NCBI GenBank assembly: GCA_036266835.1
Contig: DATAXD010000012.1
Coordinates: 1-64,000 of the forward strand
Direction: 5' to 3'
Length of the DNA stretch: 64,000 bases
From: Galbitalea sp036266835
GTDB lineage: Bacteria > Actinomycetota > Actinomycetes > Actinomycetales > Microbacteriaceae
Shown: positions 22,970-31,698 of the stretch, one piece after another
Layout of the letters: every line of letters begins with the position of its first letter
Numbering within the stretch: the first letter of the stretch is position 1
Notes under the pieces: generated by a model
What the model was told of the DNA's origin: nothing
The model's input: only the letters and a program-made list of their open reading frames with translations
The model's database searches: none
Translations under genes and position numbers: made by a program

Positions 22970-24577
22970 ATGGAGACGCTGGGAACACGTGCGGATCGCA
23001 ACGATGCGACCTTCCGCGCCAACGATGAAGCGCAGCGAGCGCTCGTCGCAGACTTGAAGCAGCGACTCGCGACCTCGGCCCTCGGTGGGCCGCAGAAATC
23101 GCGCGACCGTCACGTTGCTCGCGGCAAGCTGCTTCCGCGCGATCGCATCGATGAACTTCTCGACAACGGCAGCCCCTTTCTCGAGATCTCGCCCCTCGCC
23201 GCGAACGGCCTCTACGGCGGTGAGGCTCCCGGGGCCGGCATCGTCACCGGCATCGGGCTCGTGCACCAACGTCCGGTCCTCGTCATCTCGAACGACGCCA
23301 CGGTCAAGGGCGGCACGTACTTTCCGATGACGGTGAAGAAGCATCTGCGAGCACAGGAGATCGCCCTCGAGAACCGGCTGCCCTGCGTGTACCTCGTCGA
23401 CTCGGGTGGCGCGTTCCTGCCGATGCAGGACGAAGTCTTCCCCGACGTCGACCACTTCGGTCGCATTTTCTACAACCAGGCGCGGATGTCCGCTGCGCGC
23501 ATCCCGCAGATTGCGTCGGTCATGGGCTCGTGCACCGCCGGTGGAGCCTACGTGCCTGCTATGAGCGACGAGACGGTCATCGTCCGAAACCAGGGCACGA
23601 TCTTCCTCGGCGGTCCGCCGCTGGTGAAGGCCGCGATCGGTGAGGTTGTCAGCGCCGAGGAGCTCGGCGGCGGAGACCTGCACGCCCGGACATCCGGTGT
23701 CGTCGATCACCTCGCGGATGACGATCGCCACGCCCTGCAGATCGTGCGCGACATCGTTTCCACCCTCCCGCGTCCCGCGGCGCCGGCCTGGGATGTGATC
23801 GAGTCGCGCGATCCGGTCGCGGATCCCGACGACCTGTACGGGGTCGTCCCCACCGACGTCCAAAGCCCCTACGACGTGCGCGAAGTCATCGCGCGCCTCG
23901 TCGACGCGAGCGAGTTCGCCGAATTCAAACCCGAGTACGGCACAACCCTCGTAACAGGATTCGCGCACTTGCACGGACATCCGGTTGGCATCGTCGCCAA
24001 CAACGGAGTGCTGTTCAGCGAGTCCGCCCAGAAGGGCGCCCACTTCATCGAGCTGTGCGACCAGCGCGGCATCCCGCTGCTGTTCCTGCAGAACATTTCG
24101 GGATTCATGGTCGGCCGTGATGCCGAGGCCGGCGGAATCGCGAAGCACGGTGCCAAGATGGTCACCGCGGTCGCGACGACCCGCGTCCCCAAACTCACCG
24201 TCGTGATCGGCGGATCGTTCGGCGCCGGCAACTACTCGATGTGTGGACGGGCCTATGACCCACGCTTCCTGTGGATGTGGCCGGCGGCGCGCATCTCCGT
24301 GATGGGTGGCCCGCAGGCATCATCCGTGCTGTCCACGATCCAGCGCGAGCAGGCCGAGGGCCGCGGCGAGAAGTGGTCGGCGGCCGAAGAGGCAGCATTC
24401 CGTGCCCCGATCGAGGAGCAGTTCGAGACCCAGGGCAGCCCGTACTACTCGACGGCTCGCCTCTGGGACGACGGCATCATCGACCCGGCAGACACCCGCA
24501 CCATCCTGGGTCTCGCCCTCGAGCTCTGTGCCGCGACTCCGCTTCCCGAGCCCGCCTTCGGGCTGTTCCGGATGTGA
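22970..24577 (+). CDS. accD1: Acyl-CoA carboxylase carboxyltransferase subunit, probable 3-methylcrotonyl-CoA carboxylase beta
   Basis: A 535-residue carboxyltransferase. It transfers CO2 from carboxybiotin on the partner alpha subunit to an acyl-CoA. The KLLPRDRIDELLDNGSPFLE, GIVTGIGLV, PCVYLVDSGGAFLPMQ, IFYNQARMSA, GGAYVPAMSDE and C-terminal GGSFGAGNYSMCGRAYDP stretches are those of the MCC beta group rather than propionyl-CoA carboxylase. The neighbours (isovaleryl-CoA-type dehydrogenase, MaoC, CitE-like lyase) fit leucine degradation, as shown for AccD1 in M. tuberculosis. The stop TGA shares its A with the ATG of the next gene. Confidence 0.92.
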   Translation: METLGTRADRNDATFRANDEAQRALVADLKQRLATSALGGPQKSRDRHVARGKLLPRDRIDELLDNGSPFLEISPLAANGLYGGEAPGAGIVTGIGLVHQRPVLVISNDATVKGGTYFPMTVKKHLRAQEIALENRLPCVYLVDSGGAFLPMQDEVFPDVDHFGRIFYNQARMSAARIPQIASVMGSCTAGGAYVPAMSDETVIVRNQGTIFLGGPPLVKAAIGEVVSAEELGGGDLHARTSGVVDHLADDDRHALQIVRDIVSTLPRPAAPAWDVIESRDPVADPDDLYGVVPTDVQSPYDVREVIARLVDASEFAEFKPEYGTTLVTGFAHLHGHPVGIVANNGVLFSESAQKGAHFIELCDQRGIPLLFLQNISGFMVGRDAEAGGIAKHGAKMVTAVATTRVPKLTVVIGGSFGAGNYSMCGRAYDPRFLWMWPAARISVMGGPQASSVLSTIQREQAEGRGEKWSAAEEAAFRAPIEEQFETQGSPYYSTARLWDDGIIDPADTRTILGLALELCAATPLPEPAFGLFRM

Positions 24578-26517
24578 TGGCCGTGCCGGAGTCAGTCACT
24601 CTCGAGAGCGTGCTCGTCGCCAACCGCGGCGAGATCGCGTGTCGCATCATCCGCACGTTGCGCGCGTTGGGCATCCGCTCGATCGCCGTCTACAGCGACG
24701 CGGACGCGGCGGCGAAACACGTGGGGCTGGCTGACGTGGCGGTTCGCATCGGCCCGGCGCCCGCGGCGCAGAGTTACCTCAGCATCGACGCCATCATGGC
24801 TGCGGCGAAGCAGACCGGCGCATCGGCAATTCATCCGGGATACGGATTCCTGTCCGAGAATGCCGAGCTCGCGGAGGCGTGTCGGGGCGCCGGAGTCGTC
24901 TTTGTCGGGCCCGGTGTGGAGGCGCTCGAGGTGATGGGTGACAAGATCCGCGCAAAGGCTCACGTCGCCGAGCGCGGAGTTCCGGTCATCCCCGGCGCGG
25001 GAGTGGCGGGACTGACCGATGCCGAACTCATCGCGGCCGCCAAGGGCGTCGGGTATCCGCTGCTGATCAAGCCATCGGCGGGCGGCGGCGGCAAGGGCAT
25101 GACGGTCGTTCGCAAGGCATCCGAACTGCCCGAGGCCCTCAAAACCGCGCGCCGAGTATCGCTTTCGGCGTTCGGCGACGACACGCTGCTGCTCGAGCGT
25201 TACGTCGACCGGCCGCGCCATATCGAGGTGCAGGTTCTCGCCGATTCGCACGGCAACGTCGTGCACCTCGGTGAGCGGGAGTGCTCACTTCAGCGTCGGC
25301 ACCAGAAGATCGTCGAGGAGGCGCCGTCGCCGCTGCTGACGGCCGAGCAGCGTGAGCGGATGGGCGCATCGGCCTGCGAGGTCGCCCGAAGCGTCAACTA
25401 CGTGGGCGCGGGCACGATCGAATTCCTCGTTTCGGATGCCGCTCCCGACGAGTTCTTCTTCATGGAAATGAACACGCGGCTGCAGGTCGAACACCCGGTG
25501 ACCGAGGCCGTGACGGGCATCGATCTCGTGGAGCAGCAGTTGCGGATCGCCTCGGGAGAGAAGCTCGGGTTCGCCCAGTCTGACGTCGCGCTCACTGGCC
25601 ACGCGGTCGAGGCGCGGCTCTACTCCGAGGATCCGGAACGAGATTTCCTGCCGTCGACGGGCACGGTCATCGCGCTACGCGAGGCACGGGGCACCGGCAT
25701 CCGGGTCGACAGCGCGCTCATCGACGGCCTGGTGGTCGGCACGGACTACGACCCGATGCTCGCCAAGATCATCGCTGCCGGCGCGAACCGCGACGAGGCG
25801 CTGGGCCGACTGGACACCGCGCTGTCCGAGACGGTCGTTCTCGGTGTGCGCACGAACCGCGAATTCCTTCAGAAGCTCATCGCGGATCCGGATGTCCGCG
25901 CCGGCAAGCTCGACACCTTGCTCATCGAGCGATTCCTCGCCGGTATCCACTTCGAGCAGCCGGACGCCGCGACGCTGGTCACTGCTGCTGTCTCGCGCGT
26001 CCCGGCGTCGAACGGCTCGCCGTGGAGCGACGCACGTGGCTGGCGGGTGGGCGAGCCCCTGCCGTCACGCTTTCGCGTGTCAGACGGTCACGGCTTCGAC
26101 GGCACCGTTGAGGTGCGCGCCCGCGAGTTGCCTAACGAGGCGGGGACGAGCAAGGACGTCATCGCATCCCACGGCACCACGACCTGGATTGCGACGCCGA
26201 CCGCGATCTTCGCGCTGGAATTCCCGACCCGCGAACAGCAACTCGCCGACCACCGCAGCGGTCTCACGCGCGTAGCCGGTGCGGCCGACCCGAACATCCG
26301 CACCCCGATGCCCGGCACCGTCGCCGCAGTCGAATCCAAGACCGGTGACGCGGTCGAAGCTGGCCAGCTCCTCGTCACCATCGAAGCAATGAAGATGGAG
26401 CACAAACTCGTGTCTTCGATAGCCGGCGTCGTCACCATCGACGTTGTCCAGGGCGATCTGGTCGCACTCGACCAGATCGTCGCATCAATACGCCCCCACG
26501 AAGGAGCATCAGCATGA
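24577..26517 (+). CDS. accA1: Biotin carboxylase/biotin carrier protein, probable 3-methylcrotonyl-CoA carboxylase alpha
   Basis: A 646-residue alpha subunit. The N-terminal biotin carboxylase domain (1-450) shows VLVANRGEIACRIIRTLRALG, IHPGYGFLSEN, KPSAGGGGKGM and EMNTRLQVEHPVTE. A middle BT-type linker domain follows, and the C-terminal biotin carrier domain has the biotin-Lys606 in EAMKMEH. It carboxylates biotin with ATP and bicarbonate. I take the ATG at 24577, overlapping the upstream stop by one base; a GTG one codon earlier is possible. The stop overlaps the dehydrogenase start by ATGA. Confidence 0.93.
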   Translation: MAVPESVTLESVLVANRGEIACRIIRTLRALGIRSIAVYSDADAAAKHVGLADVAVRIGPAPAAQSYLSIDAIMAAAKQTGASAIHPGYGFLSENAELAEACRGAGVVFVGPGVEALEVMGDKIRAKAHVAERGVPVIPGAGVAGLTDAELIAAAKGVGYPLLIKPSAGGGGKGMTVVRKASELPEALKTARRVSLSAFGDDTLLLERYVDRPRHIEVQVLADSHGNVVHLGERECSLQRRHQKIVEEAPSPLLTAEQRERMGASACEVARSVNYVGAGTIEFLVSDAAPDEFFFMEMNTRLQVEHPVTEAVTGIDLVEQQLRIASGEKLGFAQSDVALTGHAVEARLYSEDPERDFLPSTGTVIALREARGTGIRVDSALIDGLVVGTDYDPMLAKIIAAGANRDEALGRLDTALSETVVLGVRTNREFLQKLIADPDVRAGKLDTLLIERFLAGIHFEQPDAATLVTAAVSRVPASNGSPWSDARGWRVGEPLPSRFRVSDGHGFDGTVEVRARELPNEAGTSKDVIASHGTTTWIATPTAIFALEFPTREQQLADHRSGLTRVAGAADPNIRTPMPGTVAAVESKTGDAVEAGQLLVTIEAMKMEHKLVSSIAGVVTIDVVQGDLVALDQIVASIRPHEGASA

Positions 26518-27719
26518 CCGCGACTATGACTAAGTCCCACGCTTGGGCGACGGGCTATGGGCTCTCCGACGAGGAGCAAAAGCTCGTTACGAAGGTACGC
26601 GATTTCGCCGACACCGTTGTCGCGCCAGCCGCGTACGAGTACGACACGAAGCGCGAGCTTCCCTATGGCATCATTCGCACGATGGGCGAGATGGGCCTGT
26701 TCGGACTGCCGTTCCCCAAGGAGTACGGCGGACAGGGCAAGACCTACCTGCAGTTCTGCCTCGCCATCGAGCAACTCAGCCGCGTCGACCAGTCGATCGG
26801 TGTCACGCTCGAGGCAGGGATTGGTCTCGGCGTCATGCCGATCTACCGTCGCGGAAACGAGGAGCAGAAGAGCCGCTGGCTGCCCGACCTAATTCAGGGT
26901 CGCGCACTCGCCGGCTTCGGGCTGACCGAGGCGGATGCCGGGTCGGACGCGGGTGGCACGAAGACCACCGCCGTGCTCGAGAACGGCGAATGGGTCATCA
27001 ATGGCACAAAACAGTTCATCACCAACTCGGGTTCGGAGATCACCAGCCTCGTCACGGTCACGGCGGTCACTGGCGAGGAGAAGCGGGCAGATGGCTCCAT
27101 TCGCAAGGAACTCACCGCGATCATCGTGCCGAGCGGCACGCCCGGCTTCATCGTTAAGCCGAGCTACGACAAGGTCGGCTGGCACACCTCGGACACGCAT
27201 CCGCTGGAGTTCAAAGACGTGCGCGTACCGGAGTCGAACATCCTGGGCGAACGAGGACGCGGCTTCGCCGACTTCCTGCAGTCGCTCGATGAGGGTCGCG
27301 TTGCCTTTGCAGCACTGTGCACGGGCGCGGCGCAGGGGTGTCTCGAGGAGGCGCTGCGCTACGCGAAGTCGCGTGTCGTTTTCGGGCACGCCATCGGAGC
27401 GAACCAGCACATCGCATTCACGATCGCCCGGATGCAGGCGCGTGTGCACTCGGCACGCCTCGCGACCTACGATGCGGCCCGCCGCATCGACGCGGGCGAG
27501 TCGTTCAAGCTCGAGGCGAGCCTGGCAAAGCTCATTGCGAGCGAAGCCGCCGTTGCCAACGCCCATGACGCCTGCCAGATCTTCGGTGGCTACGGCTTCC
27601 TGAACGAGACGCCGGTCGCCAGGCACTTCCGCGACTCGCGCATCCTTACTGTCGGCGAAGGCACCACCGAGGTCCAGCTCATGGTCATCGGTCGCGAGCT
27701 CGGCCTCGAGGGTGCCTGA
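26514..27719 (+). CDS. Acyl-CoA dehydrogenase, probable isovaleryl-CoA dehydrogenase
   Basis: A 401-residue flavoprotein that desaturates acyl-CoA at C2-C3 and passes electrons to ETF. GFGLTEADAGSDAGGTKTTA and WVINGTKQFITNSG are the FAD/substrate signatures, and the C-terminal FGGYGFLNETPVARHFRDSR with GEGTTEVQL closes the active site. In this cluster it should act on isovaleryl-CoA before the carboxylase step; M. tuberculosis has FadE19 at the same place. It overlaps genes on both sides, showing one polycistronic unit. Confidence 0.9.
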   Translation: MTATMTKSHAWATGYGLSDEEQKLVTKVRDFADTVVAPAAYEYDTKRELPYGIIRTMGEMGLFGLPFPKEYGGQGKTYLQFCLAIEQLSRVDQSIGVTLEAGIGLGVMPIYRRGNEEQKSRWLPDLIQGRALAGFGLTEADAGSDAGGTKTTAVLENGEWVINGTKQFITNSGSEITSLVTVTAVTGEEKRADGSIRKELTAIIVPSGTPGFIVKPSYDKVGWHTSDTHPLEFKDVRVPESNILGERGRGFADFLQSLDEGRVAFAALCTGAAQGCLEEALRYAKSRVVFGHAIGANQHIAFTIARMQARVHSARLATYDAARRIDAGESFKLEASLAKLIASEAAVANAHDACQIFGGYGFLNETPVARHFRDSRILTVGEGTTEVQLMVIGRELGLEGA

Positions 27720-27921
27720 GAAGCTTGGCCGCGCCCTCGTCCTGTCCGACCGCGTGGTCACCGACCTTGCAAAACTCGAATACGAGGATAATCCTGACGG
27801 TACCAAGACCCTCGTCCTGCGCGAGCTCGCGCCGGGCGTGACGATCCATCAGGTGGTGGAAGCTGCGGGAGTGCCCGTGCGGATTCCACCGGAACTGATT
27901 CGACCAGGGAGCACGTTGTGA
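27712..27921 (+). CDS. Fragment of a 3-oxoacid CoA-transferase subunit B (C-terminal part)
   Basis: A 69-residue frame, GTG start, overlapping the dehydrogenase stop by 8 bases and the MaoC start by 4. The sequence DRVVTDLAKLEYED, then LVLRELAPGVTIHQVVEAAGVP, matches the C-terminal end of ScoB/AtoA-type CoA-transferase beta subunits (VTDLA ... ELAPGVT). The catalytic Glu region and the other 140 or so residues are absent, and no subunit A gene is nearby. ScoA-ScoB lie next to this cluster in mycobacteria, so this looks like a deletion remnant kept in frame in the operon. It may still be translated by coupling; an independent small protein cannot be excluded. Confidence 0.65.
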   Translation: MPEKLGRALVLSDRVVTDLAKLEYEDNPDGTKTLVLRELAPGVTIHQVVEAAGVPVRIPPELIRPGSTL

Positions 27922-28430
27922 CGAAGACTGGGGATGGCGGCGTGGCGGACTCTGCTGGTCGAGTGATCGAGCAGCGCGGGCTCTACTTCGAGGAATTCGA
28001 GGTTGGCACGCGCTACCTGCATCGCCCGGGCCGCACGATCACCGAGGCGGACAACGTGCTGTTCACGACGCTCACCATGAACACCCAGGCGCTGCACCTG
28101 GACGCCGCGTGGTCGGCGACGCAGCCCTTCGGACAGCGGCTCGTGAACTCCATGCTGACCCTGTCCACGATGGTCGGGGCGTCCGTCGCGCAGCTGACGC
28201 AGGGAACGCTCGTAGCAAATCTCGGGTTCAGTGACGTCTCATTTCCGGCGCCGGTGTTCATCGCGGACACGCTGTACTTCGAGACGATCGTCGACTCGAA
28301 GCGGTTGTCGCAGTCACGTCCGGGACAGGGGATCGTCGGTCTGACACATCGCGCGCTCAATGCCGACGGAGTTCTCGTGGGAACGGCGGGGCGCAGCACG
28401 CTCGTCTGGTGCACGGGGTCGCGGCCGTGA
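27918..28430 (+). CDS. MaoC family enoyl-CoA hydratase
   Basis: A 170-residue hotdog-fold hydratase. After about 20 extra N-terminal residues it has GLYFEEFEVGTRYLHRPGRTITEADNVLFTTLT, with the catalytic Asp in TEAD and His in ALHLDAAWS, then PFGQRLVNS and a conserved SFPAPVF. In the matching M. tuberculosis cluster (Rv2499c) the homologue hydrates a branched unsaturated acyl-CoA, so 3-methylglutaconyl-CoA is the likely substrate here. The GTG start overlaps the upstream fragment, and the stop overlaps the lyase gene (GTGA). Confidence 0.88.
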   Translation: MTKTGDGGVADSAGRVIEQRGLYFEEFEVGTRYLHRPGRTITEADNVLFTTLTMNTQALHLDAAWSATQPFGQRLVNSMLTLSTMVGASVAQLTQGTLVANLGFSDVSFPAPVFIADTLYFETIVDSKRLSQSRPGQGIVGLTHRALNADGVLVGTAGRSTLVWCTGSRP

Positions 28431-29272
28431 CGTTCGCTGCGCCAGTCGGATTTGGGCTTGGCCCGGCCATCCTGTTCTGCCCGGCGGACCGCCCGGACCG
28501 GTATGACAAGGCAGTTGAACGGGCGGATGCGGTCATCATCGACCTCGAGGATGCCGTCGCCGCGGCGGACAAGGTAGCCGCGCGCGAGGCTCTGGTTTCG
28601 CATCCGCTCGATCCCTCGCGCACCATCGTGAGGGTCAACGGTTTTGAGACCGATGACTTCGAGGCAGATCTGGCGGCACTGCGCGAGACCGCGTACCGCA
28701 CAGTGATGCTGCCGAAGGCGTCGAGTGCCGCCGAGACCCAGGCGCTGCGCGGGTACGACGTCATCGCGCTATGCGAGACGGCTGTCGGCGTCCTGGCGGC
28801 TGGTGAGCTGGCGGCAGCCGATCATGTTGTCGCGCTGTTCTGGGGCGCTGAGGATCTCGTCGCTTCGCTCGGTGGCACATCGAGCCGTCGGGTCGACGGG
28901 ACGTATCGGGATGTCGCCAGGCACGCCCGTTCATCCGTCCTGCTCGCGGCGGCGGCGAACGGGATCGCTGCGATCGACTCGGTGTACCTGAACATTTCGG
29001 ATGCCGAAGGCCTCTCCGCCGAGGCCGAGGATGCGGTGGCCAGCGGGTTCGCGGCCACGGCCTGCATTCACCCGAGCCAGGTCGACGTGATCCGAACGGC
29101 GTACAAGCCGAGTGAGGCACAGCTCGAGCGAGCTCGTGCGATTCTCGCGCTCGCAGAGACCTCCCACGGCGTCTTCGCCTACGAGGGCCAGATGGTCGAC
29201 GAGCCCGTCCTTCGCCACGCAAGAACTGTCGTCGCCCGCGCGACTCCGCCCGGGTCACCCTCTCGGAGCTAA
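28427..29272 (+). CDS. CitE-like CoA ester lyase, probable 3-hydroxy-3-methylglutaryl-CoA lyase of leucine degradation
   Basis: A 281-residue TIM-barrel CitE-like lyase: GPAILFCPADRPDRYDKAVERADAVIIDLEDAVA carries the metal-binding Glu-Asp, then IVRVNGF, MLPKAS, ALCETAVGVL, FWGAEDLVASLGG and CIHPSQVDVI. The Mg-dependent family cleaves malyl-, citramalyl- or HMG-CoA. In M. tuberculosis the Rv2498c product was reported as a bifunctional (S)-citramalyl-CoA/(R)-HMG-CoA lyase, and gene order is the same here. The GTG at 28427 overlaps the MaoC stop; an earlier GTG at 28409 is less likely. The stop codon lies at the edge of a repeat element. Confidence 0.88.
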   Translation: MTFAAPVGFGLGPAILFCPADRPDRYDKAVERADAVIIDLEDAVAAADKVAAREALVSHPLDPSRTIVRVNGFETDDFEADLAALRETAYRTVMLPKASSAAETQALRGYDVIALCETAVGVLAAGELAAADHVVALFWGAEDLVASLGGTSSRRVDGTYRDVARHARSSVLLAAAANGIAAIDSVYLNISDAEGLSAEAEDAVASGFAATACIHPSQVDVIRTAYKPSEAQLERARAILALAETSHGVFAYEGQMVDEPVLRHARTVVARATPPGSPSRS

Positions 29273-29337
29273 AAACTCAGGCTCAGCAGGTCGGCGACGG
29301 GCAATTCAGGTCGGCGGCACCGTCAGCCTGAATTTTT
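29271..29337. repeat. Inverted-repeat element between convergent genes, copy B
   Basis: The left arm AAAAACTCAGGCT (from 29271) and right arm GTCAGCCTGAATTTTT (29322-29337) match the arms of the element at 6609-6674. It overlaps the stop codon of the CitE-like gene and lies before the end of the haemoglobin gene. Confidence 0.7.
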
Positions 29338-29359
29338 CCGGCGGCCCCGGCCCGGCGGC

Positions 29360-29794
29360 CTACTCGTCGAAGGTGTTCACCATCGCGTGGGCGGCGCGAT
29401 CGAGGTACTCCCACAACATGCCCTCCTGTAGCGGAGGCAGCTTCAGGGACTCGACCGCGCTACGCATGTGCAGAAGCCATCGGTCACGGGCGGCGGGATT
29501 GATCCGAAACGGTTGGTGCCGCATTCGTAGTCGCGGATGTCCGCGCTGATCACTGTAGGTTCCGGGACCGCCCCAGTACTGCTCGAGAAAACCGGTGAGC
29601 CGCTGGATCGCACCCTCGAGGTCCTCTTCCGGATACATCGGCCGAAGCACTTCGTCGTCGGCAACACCGGCGTAGAACGCGCGCACCAACTTCTCGAACG
29701 TCGGCCTCCCGCCGACCTCAAGCCAGAATGAACCGCCAACCTCAGCGCCGTTCTCGCTCGACCTCAGGGTGAGTCGGCTCTTCTCGTCAGACAT
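29360..29794 (-). CDS. glbO: Truncated haemoglobin, group II (trHbO type)
   Basis: A 144-residue globin with a 2-over-2 fold. From about residue 25 SFWLEVGGRPTFEKLVRAFYAGVADDEVLRPMYPEEDL leads to FLEQYWGGPGTYSDQRGHPRLRMRHQPF, where the His of MRH is the proximal haem ligand and the Tyr/Trp residues fit group II. Such proteins bind O2, handle NO/peroxide or interact with membranes. The ATG at 29794 lies 7 nt from TAGACT; a longer frame upstream is not globin-like. In M. tuberculosis glbO also lies close to pepN. Confidence 0.92.
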   Translation of the reverse strand: MSDEKSRLTLRSSENGAEVGGSFWLEVGGRPTFEKLVRAFYAGVADDEVLRPMYPEEDLEGAIQRLTGFLEQYWGGPGTYSDQRGHPRLRMRHQPFRINPAARDRWLLHMRSAVESLKLPPLQEGMLWEYLDRAAHAMVNTFDE

Positions 29795-29801
29795 CGCGTC
29801 C

Positions 29802-29807
29802 AGTCTA
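29802..29807 (-). promoter_or_regulatory. -10 box (TAGACT), leaderless start of glbO
   Basis: TAGACT on the minus strand, 7 nt before the ATG at 29794, no ribosome binding site between. Confidence 0.55.
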
Positions 29808-29903
29808 TTTATTGCGGCGCACCACCCCGTTTGCGGGGTATTGATCGCTGCTCCCACCCGGATACCGTGGATGAGTACGTGTTGCCTCGAGGGGGAGCGA
29901 ACA

Positions 29904-30794
29904 ATGGATGCGGACGGCGAGTGGGCTCCACCTGCCGCCAAGAACGCCCGATTGCTCGATCCCGACCTCGAGCTTGCGCGCCGCTTCAGCCGGGTTCCCG
30001 CCGCGCGGGGTCGCGCGCTTCTCCTGGGTCTCGACTGGGATGCGCTTCGCGCGGCACGCCGTCGGCTGCTCATCGGCGCCTGGATCATCTCTGGTGGCCT
30101 CGCCCTCGCGATCCTCGTGCCGATGTTCGTTGGGCAGCTGTCGGGCGCCTCGGCGGGCCGCATCATGGACCTCCGCTACGCGATCCTTTCAGTGACGCTC
30201 GGCGGGATCTGCGCTTATTTCGTTCGACTTCTTTCGGGTGCCATCGCGCGGCGCATCGCACGCAATCCCGAGAAACAGGGAACCTGGGAACAGCATCGGA
30301 TGGTCGAACCGGCCATCGAGGCGCTGTGGTTCGCCGGCCTAACCGGTGCCGCCCTGTTCTTCACCTTTGGTCGACTCGAGCAGATCGGTCTGGTCGGATG
30401 CTCGGCGCTCGCGGCGATGCTGTCGTTGCGCTCCGTGAGCCGTCTGCCCGTTCTCATCCAGCGCGCGTATGTGACCACCGTGCCGACGTTTCTCGACTTC
30501 GCCAAACGTGCGCCGCGCGAGTCACTGCTGGGCTACCGCGCGAAGTGGCTGATTCTCGATCACCTCGCGATCACCGTCAGCGCAGTCGCCCTACCGCTCG
30601 TCACTCTCGAGTACTGGTGGCTGATCATCCCCGCGGCGCTCGTGCTTGCCGTCTTCGGCACGGTCGCGGCGCGAGCGAGCCTCAACGGACATCCCAGACT
30701 GTCAGTGTCGGTTCGGCTGGTCGCCGCAGCAATGCTGGCTGCAGCGGCCGCGCAATTCGTGCTCAGCGTCGAAGGGCAGCGCTTTCTGTTCTGA
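29904..30794 (+). CDS. Multi-pass membrane protein of unknown function
   Basis: A 296-residue protein with a cytoplasmic N-terminus of about 50 residues (MDADGEWAPP, then Arg-rich RRFSRVPAARGRALL) and about seven hydrophobic segments, for example LLIGAWIISGGLALAILVPM, YAILSVTLGGICAYFV, ALWFAGLTGAALFFTFG, LAITVSAVALPLVTLEYWWL and LVAAAMLAAAAAQFVL. No transporter or enzyme motif is recognised. The ATG at 29904 has GGGGGAG 6 nt upstream; an in-frame start at 29769 would overlap glbO. It is divergent from glbO and convergent with the ABC exporter genes, 13 bp apart. Confidence 0.75.
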   Translation: MDADGEWAPPAAKNARLLDPDLELARRFSRVPAARGRALLLGLDWDALRAARRRLLIGAWIISGGLALAILVPMFVGQLSGASAGRIMDLRYAILSVTLGGICAYFVRLLSGAIARRIARNPEKQGTWEQHRMVEPAIEALWFAGLTGAALFFTFGRLEQIGLVGCSALAAMLSLRSVSRLPVLIQRAYVTTVPTFLDFAKRAPRESLLGYRAKWLILDHLAITVSAVALPLVTLEYWWLIIPAALVLAVFGTVAARASLNGHPRLSVSVRLVAAAMLAAAAAQFVLSVEGQRFLF

Positions 30795-30807
30795 AGCAGA
30801 GCCCTTA

Positions 30808-31698
30808 CTATGTGTCGCGCCGCTTCAGCATCACGGCCGCAACGATGAACAACACTACGAACCAGCCAAGCAGGATCAGGCCGCCGTCCAGCCGATCCAG
30901 CGAAAGCACTCCGCTGACCACCTGCGTCTTGCTATTCGTGTAGCTGAACAGGTGCCCGCCGGCCGACGTGGGAAGAAGCGAGCCGATGTTGCCGATCCAG
31001 GTCGCCTGCGTCAGCCCCCCGATGATGTTCACGATGATCGGCAGCACGAATACGAGCCCAAGCGCGCCTGCGATACCGCCGGCGCTGTTGCGAATGATCG
31101 CACCGACGCAAAACGCGATCAGCGCAATGAGCATGAGATAAACGGCCCCACCGATGAGCGACTCATTTAGCGTCCAGTTGTCCCAGTGAGGATGCACCTT
31201 CACACCGGGCAACAGCGGGAAGATGATCGCCGCAGTCCCATAAATCGTGACCAGGCCGATGACAAAGGCGGTGATCGCCAGCACGATGGCCTTCCCGATC
31301 AGGGCTGGCAGGCGCCTCGGGACTGCCGCAAAAGTCGAGCGGATCATCCCGGTGGCGTATTCACCGGTGATCACCAGCGCCCCGAGGACCGCGAGCACAA
31401 GTTCGCCGATCTGCGAGCCGATGGTCGCGAAGGTTACGGCTCGAGCCTGCTGCTGCGCGGAGGTCAGCGGCGGTGGCACGGGGATACCAGCGCGGTGCGG
31501 GACCTGGATCGTCGAGGCGAGCAGGCCGAATCCGACGGACAGCAGGACGATGATCACGATGCACCAAAACGTGGAGCGCAGGGTGAAGAGCTTGATGAAC
31601 TCTGAGCGAAGGATGCCAACGAAGCTCAGCCGCGGACCGTGGGCGGTCGCCGGAGTGGCGGCGGTGGAGCGTCCAGCAGTGTTCCCGGTGGTCGTCAC
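30808..31698 (-). CDS. ABC transporter permease (ABC-2 type)
   Basis: A 296-residue membrane subunit. After a soluble N-terminus (about 25 residues) LRSEFIKLFTLRSTFW marks the elbow helix of ABC-2 permeases, then six membrane segments with the ITGEYATGMIRSTFAAVPRR loop typical of bacitracin/lantibiotic-type exporters. The GTG start overlaps the ATPase stop by 4 bases. With the upstream ATPase it forms a two-gene exporter; substrate unknown. Confidence 0.87.
   Translation of the reverse strand: MTTTGNTAGRSTAATPATAHGPRLSFVGILRSEFIKLFTLRSTFWCIVIIVLLSVGFGLLASTIQVPHRAGIPVPPPLTSAQQQARAVTFATIGSQIGELVLAVLGALVITGEYATGMIRSTFAAVPRRLPALIGKAIVLAITAFVIGLVTIYGTAAIIFPLLPGVKVHPHWDNWTLNESLIGGAVYLMLIALIAFCVGAIIRNSAGGIAGALGLVFVLPIIVNIIGGLTQATWIGNIGSLLPTSAGGHLFSYTNSKTQVVSGVLSLDRLDGGLILLGWFVVLFIVAAVMLKRRDT

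Noticed and set aside
27950..27982. Partial copy of the REP-like repeat in the MaoC gene
   Set aside because: Only about 11 bases (GCTGGTCGAGT) match and the rest diverges. It may be chance, so it is noted only within the repeat finding.
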